A stretch of DNA of 64,000 nucleotides from Bemisia tabaci. Taxonomy: Eukaryota; Arthropoda; Insecta; Hemiptera; Aleyrodidae. Location: assembly GCF_918797505.1 (NCBI RefSeq), contig NC_092800.1, positions 32,602,263 through 32,666,262 of the forward strand, given 5' to 3'. Positions 21,276-30,888 of the stretch are shown piece by piece. How positions within the stretch are numbered: position 1 is the first letter of the stretch; each line of letters starts with the position of its first letter. Position numbers and translations under genes: made by a program. Under the pieces are notes generated by a model. That model did not search any database. It had not been told where the DNA came from and saw only the letters and a list, made by a program, of their open reading frames with translations.

Positions 21276-21732
21276 AGAAATAGTACGCGTATTGTGCGGA
21301 ATGAAGCTTTGGCATGCTAAGAGCAGTTGCAATTTAAGTTTTCTCCATTCAAATCCATTCAACATATCGATTTTAAGTAAGACAAGCTGCCTCGCTGAGA
21401 AGCGATTGTTTTACATGCATTTCAATGGAGTAAAAACATTGTTGTCAACTTTCAAATACTCTTTCTGGAAAGGAAGGGCGGGTAAGAGAAGGAGGAAGAG
21501 TAAATGAGCTAAGCTGAAATTCGCTTAAAATAATCTATCAGCAATCATAACCCAAAGTTCAACAACAACAAGCGCCTCCGATCTGAAAAGGTCAAAGGAA
21601 TCCATAATTAAGACCCCGGCAGGGTTGAAAATTCTAATTAAATAAACCGTATTCCCCGACGGGCTCTCTCACCCTTCGCCGACAAGAGACGGCGAATCAT
21701 CCCTTATCCGGGAGCTAAGTATCGGAGGCACG
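21276..21732. other. Spacer, no gene seen
   Basis: A 71-codon frame (21292-21507) is unrecognised. No repeats. Confidence 0.4.
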
Positions 21733-21984
21733 CTGCTGTGCTAGGGAAAAACACCGTATGAACGTTCGAGGGTTGCCAAATGTTCTCCGATAACATTTTC
21801 ATTTTGGAGGAAAGTTATGAATATTTCTCATCGAAATTTTCAGACATTTCAGATCACATTCCGAGCGAAATTCTCTAAAAAATTGGGGAAAAAATATCCG
21901 AAAATTTTCCCGGATATCCATGATTTATCAGAGGAAATTTGGCAACGTCTGACGGCTCATACGGTGTTTTTCTTTAGCACGGCA
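21733..21984. mobile_element. MITE-A, full-length
   Basis: It starts CTGCTGTGCTAGGGAAAAAC and ends CTCATACGGTGTTTTTCTTT followed by AGCACGGCA. The interior has the usual TTTCAGACATTT and CTCTAAAAAATTGGG blocks. Confidence 0.9.
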
Positions 21985-22040
21985 TGCTCGCAGAAACACG
22001 CGCATTATTTGATCGGCAATCCGGATCAATTGGACTATTT

Positions 22041-22142
22041 CTATCAAACGGAACTACGTGCATTATGACGTGAGCCCTGTTATGCACATATTCTTATGGG
22101 TCTCAGGGCTCATGTCTTAATGCACATAGTTCCGTTTGATAG
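22041..22142. repeat. 102-bp palindrome
   Basis: CTATCAAACGGAACTACGTG..CATTATGACGTGAGCCCTG on the left is mirrored by CAGGGCTCATGTCTTAATG..TTCCGTTTGATAG on the right. The arms are about 40 bp and the loop about 24 bp. Confidence 0.8.
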
Positions 22143-22826
22143 ACATACGTCCGATTCCTCGCTCTTGCTTTTTTAATTAGACGATGACGGTCTTGTGATT
22201 GATGAGGTTTCTTCTTGTTCTTATTTATTTGAGTTCATTTGTTTTCATTTTCCCCCCACCCCCGCCCCGCCTTCGATCGTCTTTTTTTCTCGGTTCGTGA
22301 TTAATACCCAGCGCGAAAACTGAACATCCGATTAAAAAAGAAAATATCGACGGGCGCTCCTCGGATCGGTCCGGGCGAGCCGCGTTGTAAACAATCATAG
22401 ATCGCAGCGGGGTTCATATTGGAGTGAAAAGTTGGATAAACTTTCCGTAACTCCTTTATCTCGCCAAGTTTGCTGCCCGCATTAATTGCTCCAAGTTTCC
22501 CACCCCCGGAACCTGCAACATGCAGCTAATAGCTTCCTCTATTGATCATTTTTCCCCGGATCCGCCGCCGCCGAGGTGGGGCGTGCAGCGCGATCGGGGG
22601 AAGCAATAAAGCACTTGTTGTAACTTCACTCGTCATCCCCACAATGCGGCGGCTAGTAAACTTCCAACACCCTTCCAGCCCCGCTTTGGACCCCGTATTT
22701 TCCGACAAGGTGTCCGTTTCCAGGTGGCCCCTTGTGTTGGTTGCATTATGCGTTCGAGGGTCACTGATGGGGCACTGAGCGACCCTATTGACTTGTGAAT
22801 TCAAAAAGTTTCGGATTCTCTTGTAC
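22143..22826. other. Spacer, partly GC-rich
   Basis: Overlapping frames on both strands at 22526-23017 run into the next element. None is recognised. Confidence 0.4.
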
Positions 22827-22834
22827 GACATACT

Positions 22835-23169
22835 CATAGAGTACATAGAGTCGTAATGTAAATGGGAGAGCTGGCGCCATGTTCTGCTCGACGAATTCCG
22901 AGCCCGGTGTGCGCCGAGTTCGGGTCGCTTTTTCGATACAAGTTCGATCCAAAATGGCGGTGTGGAATACGTGGCAATTCCTATCTTCTTTATTGTTGTT
23001 GTTGTTGTTGTTGTCATCGGATGGCCGGGTACCCGTGTATTGCAAACAATCGATTATGTATCGAAAAAGTGACCCGGCGTCACACAGGAGTCTCGGAATT
23101 CGGGACATGGAAAATGCTTAAAAGTGGCGCCAGCTCTCCCAATTACATTACGACTCTATGTACTCTATG
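22835..23169. mobile_element. 335-bp TIR element with perfect 8-bp TSD (family H)
   Basis: The termini CATAGAGTACATAGAGTCG and CGACTCTATGTACTCTATG continue into a 45-bp inverted arm containing GAGCTGGCGCCA / TGGCGCCAGCTCTCCC. Perfect GACATACT repeats at 22827-22834 and 23170-23177 are the target duplication. The interior has a (TTG)7 microsatellite at 22993-23013. The TSD length fits hAT or P superfamilies. The right TSD overlaps the start of a MITE-A. A half copy lies at 43133-43250. Confidence 0.9.
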
Positions 23170-23175
23170 GACATA

Positions 23176-23429
23176 CTGCTGTGGTAAGGGGAAACGTCGT
23201 ATGAGTATTTAGGCGTTGCCATAATTCCTTCAATAAAAGATGAATTTTCAGGGAGAGTTATGCAAATTTTTCATCCAATTTTCAGACGGCTCATAGTTTA
23301 CAATTAAATCTAATATATCTGAAAATTTCAGGGACAAATTTGCATAACTTCCTTTGAAAATACATGTTGTATCCGGGGAAATTTGGAAACTATCAAATGT
23401 TCATACGGCGTTCTTTCTTAGCACGGAAG
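23176..23429. mobile_element. MITE-A, full-length
   Basis: It starts CTGCTGTGGTAAGGGGAAAC and ends GTTCATACGGCGTTCTTTCT..AGCACGGAAG. It lies immediately beside the family H insertion. Confidence 0.9.
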
Positions 23430-23995
23430 CATAGGTCCTCCATCGACGTCGCACAGTGTACCAAGCCATTGGGGTAGGTCGCCTATGGAGTTGTTTTACT
23501 ACAACTGCAAATTTTGATGATTATTTCGTCAAATTTCAAATTTAAAGGGGTGCTGCCATATTTTCAAGTTGTTTTCTAATGAATTTAGAAACATTTTCAT
23601 TAGAGTTTTACAAAATGGTTTTTCGAAATAAAAGTTATACAAACATGTCTCACACGTGTTCGCGTTTCTAATTGCTCATACGCGTCAGTTAATATCGCAG
23701 CCCAAAAGCGCGTAGCTCACAACGTGAATTGGTCATTATCCATGTTATGATTAACGCGGCTCCAACTTTGAAGAATTTCGCTCGCTTCTTTGTAAACACT
23801 CCCCCGGGATTCACCCCTCGTTTTTTCCCTCCCCCACCCCTCTTTTTCGAAAAAAAAACGCAAATAAATATTCACAACGGCGAGGAAGGGATGCCGGGTC
23901 AAAGCATCAAGGAGTGCCAAAGGAGAGAGCGCAGGAGGAGATTGAAAAGGGAGGCTGAACCCGTTCTGTAATGAAAAGTAAATACAAGCGTAATT
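23430..23995. other. Spacer with a partial S repeat
   Basis: 23488-23555 (TTTTACTACAACTGCAAATT..TTTCGTCAAATTTC..AAAGGGGTGCT) resembles the start of the S units at 59902 and 60154. The remainder, including C- and G-rich parts at 23800-23960, has no recognised content. Confidence 0.45.
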
Positions 23996-24247
23996 CTGCA
24001 GCCCTGAGGAGAAACAACGTATGGACATTCGGACCTTTTCAAATTTCACCCGATTAAATATTCATTTTTGGGAAATTTTACAAATATATTTCCTTGAAAT
24101 TTTCTGATACCATACACAAAATTGGAAAATGAAATCCTGTGAAAAATCGAAGGGAAAAAATTCACAAGATTCCCCGAAAATTCGTACTTAATCGAAAGAA
24201 ATTTGGCAACGTCTGCGGGTTCGTGCGGCGTTCTTCCTTGATTGCAG
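23996..24247. mobile_element. MITE-A, divergent full-length copy
   Basis: It starts CTGCAGCCCTGAGGAGAAAC and ends GGCAACGTCTGCGGGTTCGT followed by GCGGCGTTCTTCCTTGATTG. The interior is AT-rich and diverged. Confidence 0.8.
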
Positions 24248-24675
24248 GATGCAGCTCAAATGAAATCTGAATGTTTATACGTCCGAAACATTTACGTCTT
24301 TCGCCGACGGTTTAGCCCTGATTTTTTTCATCTGACCTCCCTCCGTGGCTTCGCTTTGAATTATTTTAAAATTTTCCTCCTAATTTATTTTATTTGTTTT
24401 TTCTACCCCTCCCGAGGCCCGCTCGTCAGTTCCTCCTCTTGGGGCGTTTGTGTTGTTTCTATAAATGCGTCCATTACGCAGAAATCGCTGGGCCGCCGCA
24501 CAGTCCATGCAGGGGAGGGTTCCAACAAGATAAGGAAATTGTAAAATATTATATTTTAGATACTGCCGATCGTAAATGTTTCGTAATTCTGTTGGTTTTC
24601 TCGTGACATTTATTTCAAGAAACATCCCATAAAGTTTATAAAATGAGGAAAAAAACATTGAAATTTGCAGCTTCT
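24248..24675. other. Spacer, no gene seen
   Basis: Two overlapping frames of about 100 codons (24242-24544 plus, 24380-24658 minus) are unrecognised. Confidence 0.4.
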
Positions 24676-24964
24676 AGGGTTGTCTACCAAATCTAGAGAA
24701 ATAAATTCCCTAACGTTTCCCCGACATATTTTGGTGTAATTCCCTGACAATTGATGATATGCCAGATGGCCAAAATGACATAATTATAAATAGTTTCCGG
24801 GCAAATTTTGTTGTTCGACACGGCAAACCCATTCTAGATAGCAAATAAGGATGCTTATCAATTTTTCCCCGACATTTTCGTCATTTTTCCTGACATTTCC
24901 AGGCTTCCCTTGACTCCTTAAAATTCCCTGACATTTTCCGGGATTCCCTGACTGTGGCAACCCT
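24676..24964. repeat. Repeat with TCCCTGAC motifs and short inverted ends
   Basis: The block runs from AGGGTTGTCTACC to TGTGGCAACCCT, giving inverted ends of about 10 bp. In between, TTCCCTGACAT / CCCCGACATTTT words recur at least six times. This resembles element 50331-50595 in general style (GGTGTCTAC ends). Classification is uncertain. Confidence 0.45.
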
Positions 24965-25639
24965 TTATTTTGAGAAACATCCCACAAAGTTTTAAAACAC
25001 GAGGAAATAAATATTAACCCTTTGTTGCATAGCGTTGCATAAAAGCAGCAAATGTTTTTTTGATGTGATCCTCTGTGGCATTAAATTGCGCCATAGATAC
25101 ACATGATTTTTGGATAGGATTTGAGGTCTGATTTCCAAACTTTCCAAATACTATAAATCAGGACTTCAGTTGTTCCTGTACTCATAAAAACACTGTACAA
25201 TGAGGATTTTTTTCCCTGAAATCGGTATAACTGACTCATGCAACAAAGGGTTAAAATTTGGAGCTTTAGTCAAAAATTTCTTATCCGACGTCACTATAAG
25301 ACTCGATCCACTGTGTGCCAGTCGAGAGCCAAGATCAGAAGCCGAGTGTTTGAATGCTGCCCTTGCTTTGAATTGGATTTTGAGCAGTGTTTTCGCTGTT
25401 TCTTATTGGTTTCGTGCCGAAAGAGCTTTGCTCTGCCGAGCGTTTTTGAGCTTTTAATAATCAAATCGAATTAAGTTTGTAAAATCCCGGCACTCCTTTT
25501 GGAATGCTTCAAGTTCATCCTCCTCGACTCTTATTTACTCATCCTTTCATTCGTTTATTCGTTCGTTCTAACGATTTAGATTTGATCTCTTCGAGTTTTT
25601 GACCCTATCCTCCGACGGACGTTCATTGTGGGACTCCCA
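24965..25639. other. AT-rich spacer with a partial S repeat
   Basis: 25265-25325 (ACTCGATCCACTGTGTGCC context) matches the 3' half of the S units at 60 kb. Short frames of about 80 codons (25200-25474) are unrecognised. Confidence 0.4.
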
Positions 25640-25923
25640 CGGGCTGACTTTTGAATTTGATAGAAAAAGCCATAGACAAAGCGATGGACAAAGAAGACAA
25701 AGGGGAAATGGAGTTATCTTACCGGTGGAAGTGGGCGATTTCAATGGACAAAAGAGGTAAGTAATGGATTAACTAACTACAACTTACTAGAGAACTTATG
25801 AATAGTCCATCATTTCCTCCCTTGATCTATAAGAACTACCCGATTAAACAAATGGGATCACTCCAAATTCCTTGTGTACTCTTTGTCTATAGCTTTGTCT
25901 ATTAATTGCAAAAGTCAGCTCTG
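25640..25923. mobile_element. Family J palindromic MITE, copy 1
   Basis: It starts CGGGCTGACTTTTGAATTTG, then ATAGACAAAGCGATGGACAAA, and ends TTTGTCTATAGCTTTGTCTA..AGTCAGCTC. The arms of about 60 bp pair across a centre containing GACAAAAGAGGTAAGTAATG. Relatives lie at 36573, 36893, 54385 and 55018. Confidence 0.8.
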
Positions 25924-25954
25924 TTACGGACGATGGATGGACACGTTTTCGAAA

Positions 25955-26450
25955 TCAGAAAGGAAAGAAGAAAAAGAATGGCAAGGCAAAAAAGAAGGTA
26001 GAGGAACGGGAAGAATAAAAAAGAGAGGGAGGGGAAGAGGAGAAAAAAATATATGGAGATGGAAAACAAAAAACGAAAAAAAAAATGAAAAGAGGCGGAG
26101 GAACATGAAAATTTTAACTTTCAAAATATTTTTCTCTATTCCTTTCCTATTACCTCTTTATTTCCTCTTTTTTACTACCAGCTTTTTCTTTTTTTCTACC
26201 TTCTTCCCTTCTTTTTAACTCTTCATATTATTCTACTTCTCCTCCTTTTCATCCTTCTAATTCTTCTACCTCTTTTCTTGCCATTCTTCCCCTTTTCCAT
26301 TCTGAGATGCAGCCTCCTTCTTCATTGTTCTTTTCCTCTCCTTATTCCTCCTCATTGATTTCTTTTGCCTCCATCCTCTATACATTCTCCTTCTCGAATT
26401 TCCTTTTCCACTTCTTACTCATATTTTTAAATTCCTTCCTCTCCCACGAC
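25955..26450. repeat. Polypurine block followed by polypyrimidine block
   Basis: 25955-26107 is almost pure purine on the plus strand (GAAAGGAAAGAAGAAAAAG and similar). 26130-26450 is almost pure pyrimidine (CTTCTTCCCTTCTTTTT and similar). Low-complexity frames here (25874-26218) are not genes. The arrangement could fold back or form triplex DNA. Confidence 0.75.
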
Positions 26451-27063
26451 TTCTGATTACTGATACGTCTACATCTGACACGTATTAGGAGTCAAAACTT
26501 TTCAAGAAGGTAACAATCAAATACTTTACCTCTGCTGTTTCTCATTATTTCGACATCACCAAAACATTTGATTTTTCGAGCTTTTACGCAGCTGAAAATA
26601 ATTCGATGTTCAAAAATTAGGTCAGCTACCTTGATGCATCTGACTATCCATCCTGTAAGAAATCATTTACACCGACAACAACTTTACTCCGAAACCTCTC
26701 CCGACAGAAAAATTTTCAATGCGAAACCTTAAAGGCAGTCGAAAACCAAAACCGTCCCCGGTGGACGAAAAACAAACGGTGGAATGACACTCTCCAGTTT
26801 GATGTCCTCCTCGAAACTACGGCAGTCATCCCCCCCCCCCCCGTTGAGCCCCCTGATCCCCCGGGTGCCACCAGCATCCCCGACGATGGCACGTTCGGCT
26901 AACCTATAAATTTCCGCTGGGGCTGGGTTCGGAGATGGGCATCAGCGTTTAATTTCATAAGTTTAACGCCGTCAGGTGGAATACCTTAAAATGCCGGAGT
27001 ATAACTCGAAAGTTTATTATGTTTACTGCACTTCGGTCCGCCCGCGCCGTTCGAGGGTGCTGT
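26451..27063. other. Spacer, no gene seen
   Basis: A C12 run lies at 26829-26841. No frames or repeats were recognised. Confidence 0.4.
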
Positions 27064-27182
27064 GCGATGAATCGATTAATCTACCATTTAAACCTACGTA
27101 CAAGGATCGATTGTCAAGGTTTACGCGATGAACACCTGATAATCGATTATTCACCGTGGATTCAAATGAAGGGATATCGATA
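27064..27182. mobile_element. ATCGAT palindrome (family L), copy 2
   Basis: It starts GCGATGAATCGATTAATCTA followed by CCATTTAAACCTACG, and is closed by CACCGTGGATTCAAAT and GATATCGATAGC. It is more diverged than copy 3. Confidence 0.6.
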
Positions 27183-28419
27183 GCACTGTTAGCGGGGTCT
27201 GACCCGACCCGGGAACAAGGTAGCGGACCGGGTTGAGTTTATCGCGACTAATCGCTTTACTTGGGGCGTAATCAAAGTTGAGCGGGAAGGCTTTTATGAT
27301 GTTTTTACGATCGCATTAGGCATGATGAAAGGATAAATTATGCTCCGTCGTAAAGTGAGCGTTTTTCTCGTGTTTTTCTTGTATTCGTGCGGATTGAAAT
27401 TGTTTCTTTAATTTCAATTCTTCACCGACTAACTTTCGGTCGTTTCCTTGTAATACAAGTGCGATAACTTCAACGAGGCTATATATTTTGTGAGAAACCT
27501 TGCACGTAAACTTTGAGTTTCTCCAAATCGGTTGACCTTGTTTAATGAATAATGATGACCACGGAAATTTTATGAAGTGATTATCTCCCGTTCCCTAGGC
27601 ATTTACCTGGCTTGAACTAGGATATCATTTTTGGGCTATCGAAATTCTGATACGATCTACCCTCACTTCACAAATCTTTCGACTCAAAAATACTAGCGAC
27701 GGAAAGAAAAACTTAAAATTTCAAAGGTGCGTACTTTTCCATGTTACATTACCTCCAGAAGAAGAATTCATGACAATGCTGAAGGATCTAACATTTTTGC
27801 GTGATGAGCGGGTACAAACAATAGTTTGTTGAAATTCTCTTTTCCACTAATCTTATGACAGAAAAATAAAAAAATAAAAAAAATTTACCTGATAGGTGAA
27901 TTATGCAAATAGTTTAATTGGGTTCATCTCTTAGTTAAAAATCAAGCAGATGTACAATATTTAATTAATGTACAATTACCTTCTTTGTATTATGTTTTAA
28001 CTGAATGCCAACAACTGCATATCTGCAGTAAATACACTTGGCGTTAATTGAGAACTATAAAAAAGAGGTTTAACAAAACGCGTACTCGATAATGACTTCG
28101 AGTTCAATACACTTCAAGTCCTGTTTCATGACTGAGTCCACGCAAAAAGATTTCCCCGCGGGTGTGCGAAACCGAAAATCAACGCAACAAAAACACCTGA
28201 GTGTTTGAGAAATATAAAAGAATGAAAACGCGACAGCCGCCATTAATTCAAGTGGTGGAATAGGGTCGAGAGCACACATATATTCAGCTTTAGAAGTTTT
28301 ATATTCGGGGAAATATTTTTTACGGGAAAGTACGCGTGTAAAAACATGTCACGAGGAACGAGGTGGGCGAGGCGGGGAGAGGGGGCGGAAAGGGAGTTCA
28401 GAATGATTTCCATACGAAT
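27183..28419. other. Spacer, no gene seen
   Basis: Mostly AT-rich, with an AAAAATAAAAAAATAAAA run near 27864. The minus-strand frame 28070-28279 (69 codons) is unrecognised. Confidence 0.4.
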
Positions 28420-28790
28420 TCACGGATTGCAGTTAGAGGCACTGTTGCCTGGTCGGCGAGAAATAATGTGATTTCGAAGTGAGATCGGTAACAACACACC
28501 AAAAAAAATTTGTAAAGATACATTATTATTATACACGACACCTCTTTCAACCTGTTCGCCTTCAGAATCTGGGTAGGCAAAGTGAGTGGTTTCGAAGCTC
28601 GAATAGTTGCTCAGAGCCAACCACACGGTTGGTAAACCCACACAAATAAACAATAAGTGAATAAGTTTTAAAACGATATTTTCATACATGATATCCGTTT
28701 CAACCTGTCTGCCTTCGACGATATGTGTATAGGTAAACTTAACGCTTTGGAAGTTCGAATAGATGCTCAGCACTATCTGTACCTGATTGT
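28420..28790 (-). CDS. Coding-like fragment with an internal protein-level duplication
   Basis: A 117-codon minus-strand frame (28773 to 28420) contains two related segments: LSIYSNFQSVKFTYTHIVEG..QVET followed by YENIV, and LSNYSSFETTHFAYPDSEG..EQVER followed by YNNNV. The two DNA copies are roughly 155 bp apart, about 70% alike by eye, and differ in length by exactly one codon. That hints at past coding constraint. A possible splice acceptor (AACAATCAG) lies just upstream on the minus strand. No family is recognised and there is no downstream partner exon. It could be an exon of an unknown gene or a relic. Confidence 0.3.
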
Positions 28791-29489
28791 TATACTACCT
28801 TAAGACCTGGTATTAAAGATGCGTGTATCTTTAGGTTAGCCTGAAAATTATAGGGAGCAAATATTTACTTTAGCAACCGATCAAGAAATAAACTTTCGCG
28901 AATAAAGGCAAGAGGATTACTAAAGCAATAGAAGCTAGGAAGTTATAGAGAATAACAATATTGCGCCATGAAAATTATACAGGTGTAACTAAAATTTTGA
29001 TCAAAAGGCAGATGGAGATTACTCATGTTCCATTTGAAAAATTAGCTATGGGGGCTAGTAGATATTTAAAATAAATAAAAATAGGTTAGCAATTCGCTCA
29101 ACTGGTCATGCGTTTTTCCTGTAAGAAATTTTATGTGCAAAAAAGTCATTGTCAGTCGAAAAGAAGTTTAAATCAATTTTCAACATCGCGATTGATGGAT
29201 GAAAATACATTGGGCCTTTTTCTCTCGAGTTTAATTCTGATAAATACTTATTCCTTTATGCTGGAATCTGCCAATTCAATATTTTGAATATTATCGCTAT
29301 TTAAGTCAATAAACAAAAAGGCTGTATCATCCTTGATGTTAAAAACACGACTTGTGTACTGTATAATCTCATCAAAGCACTTCTATCGACGTAATTAATT
29401 GTTAATTTTCGTGAATCGTAAAACAGTGAAGGGTAGCTAAATAATCATCCGGCATGGTTTTAGAAGCCACACTTTTCACACCCATAATG
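28791..29489. other. AT-rich spacer
   Basis: No recognised frame or repeat. Confidence 0.4.
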
Positions 29490-29635
29490 AATTGGATTAT
29501 ATTTTGCAAAAAAGGACTACTATCTCTGGCTTTTCCAAAAAAGCACCTTCCTCCGTAGGGAATCCAATGGCATATATGCTCTGTCTTAAATGAGCCAAAA
29601 AATAGTGGTTCCTTATTGCAAAATGTGGTCCAATT
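29490..29635. mobile_element. Short M-type palindrome
   Basis: AATTGGATTATATTTTGCAA..GGACTACTATCTCTGGC is mirrored by ATAGTGGTTCCTTATTGCAA..AATGTGGTCCAATT, with arms of about 40 bp. It belongs to the same group as 19748-19889. Confidence 0.7.
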
Positions 29636-29872
29636 AGTCTATGGCTACTTTTGGTGAAGTAGACAATCCAGCATGGAAAAATTAGATTGCCAAGAGGGAC
29701 GAAGAGTATTCCAATTTCGCCAAAACGGTGCAACTTTGTAACCTTGCAAATATTAACCAATCATCTTAAAGAAGTTTTATCTTTACTCCGAATAAACCAT
29801 AAAGTCAAGACGAAAAATACCATTGTAAATTTAGTTTTTTGCACGACTTCAGTAATTTCACTGCAAAGGATA

Positions 29873-30342
29873 CAGTAGATATCGGTTAATACGACATTCA
29901 AGGGGTCACGGGATTTCGTCGTATGAGCCGATATGTCGTATTAACCGTTGTCGTATTAACTTATGGAGTTTCGCCGGGGAAAACGAAATCCGTCGTATTA
30001 GCCGATATGTCGTATTAACCGTTGTCGTATTAACTTATGGAGTTTCGCCGGGGAAAACGAAATCCGTCGTATTAGCCAATATGTCGTATTAACCGTTGTC
30101 GTATTAACTTATGGAGTTTCGCCGGGGAAAACGAAATCCGTCGTATTAGCCAATATGTCGTATTAACCGTTGTCGTATTAACTTATGGAGTTTCGCCGGG
30201 GAAAACGAAATCCGTCGTATTAGCCAATATGTCGTATTAACCGTTGTCGTATTAACTTATGGAGTTTCGCCGGGGAAAACGAAATCCGTCGTATTAGCCG
30301 ATATGTCGTATTAACCGGTGTCGTATTAACCGATATCTACTG
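29873..30342. mobile_element. pogo-like (Tc1/mariner) MITE carrying a tandem array
   Basis: The ends are CAGTAGATATCGGTTAATAC and GTATTAACCGATATCTACTG, perfect inverted termini of at least 22 bp. TA dinucleotides directly flank them at 29871-29872 and 30343-30344. CAGTAGA..CGGTTAATACGACATTCAAGG resembles pogo/Tigger termini, and a TA target site fits Tc1/mariner. The interior is almost wholly a 74-bp tandem repeat. No transposase. Confidence 0.85.
29918..30330. repeat. 74-bp tandem array (five full units plus a partial)
   Basis: Units start at 29918, 29992, 30066, 30140, 30214 and 30288, exactly 74 bp apart. Each has GTCGTATTAGCC, ATATGTCGTATTAACC, GTTGTCGTATTAACTTATGG and AGTTTCGCCGGGGAAAACGA. 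Units are nearly identical; the main variant is GCCGATATG versus GCCAATATG. GTCGTATTAACC is also the inverted-terminus word, so each unit repeats potential transposase-binding sequence. Confidence 0.95.
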
Positions 30343-30413
30343 TATATAGATTGCACAATCCTAGCAACGTTGGGATGCTCTTGGTCTCTTTTTGCAAAAT
30401 TCCACCCAAATAC

Positions 30414-30770
30414 CGATTGTTTTAAATATTTAAAACGAAATAAAGAAATGAGAAAATTGTTATTGAGGTTCGAGAAAAATTCGAGGGAAAACAAGACGAG
30501 CTGCCGGCGGGGCCGGCGAGTTTTTTCGAGGTGTGATTTTTAAAAGGATCAAGAGCAACGTCATGTCAGAGGCGGCGGCGAGGGGGAGGGGCATGACGAA
30601 GCTCCCTCTTTTGTTACGCTGGTAAAAAGTAAAGATTGATGACTGCTTTTTAAAGTTGAAAGTTGAAAATACACCGCTGATGTGCCCTCAATAAATACTT
30701 TATATTGATTCGGGTGTGTAAACGCAGTCAGCGTGTAAAATCCCGCCCTATCCAGCGGCGCGGCGCGAAT
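30414..30770. other. Spacer, no gene seen
   Basis: A GC-rich patch lies at 30495-30605. There are no recognised repeats. Confidence 0.4.
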
Positions 30771-30888
30771 TGCGATGTATCGATTGTTCCGCCATTTAAA
30801 CCTATGGTTAAGAATCGATTATTAAGGTGTACCCTGTTGATCGATCCTTTTCCATAGGTTTAAATGGCATGACAATCGATATATCGCA
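30771..30888. mobile_element. ATCGAT palindrome (family L), best copy
   Basis: TGCGATGTATCGATTGTTCC then GCCATTTAAACCTATGG on the left is mirrored by CCATAGGTTTAAATGGC then ATGACAATCGATATATCGCA on the right. It is 118 bp long. It serves as reference for the copies at 18184 and 27064. Confidence 0.8.

Larger units (their letters stand above)
29685..30413. mobile_element. M-type palindrome interrupted by a pogo-like element
   Basis: The right arm 30346-30413 (GATTGCACAATCCTAGCAAC..TGGGATGCTCTTGG..TTTTGCAAAAT) matches the right arm of the intact M element at 32190-32448. The left arm (about 29690-29745: GAGGGACGAAGAGTATTCC..CGGTGCAAC) pairs with it loosely. The pogo-like element separates the halves. 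Confidence 0.5.

Noticed and set aside
22526..23017. 163-codon minus-strand frame
   Set aside because: It crosses the boundary of a family H transposon, and a run of threonines comes from the (TTG)7 microsatellite.
29918..30330. CRISPR array
   Set aside because: Units are contiguous identical 74-bp repeats without variable spacers, inside a eukaryotic transposon.
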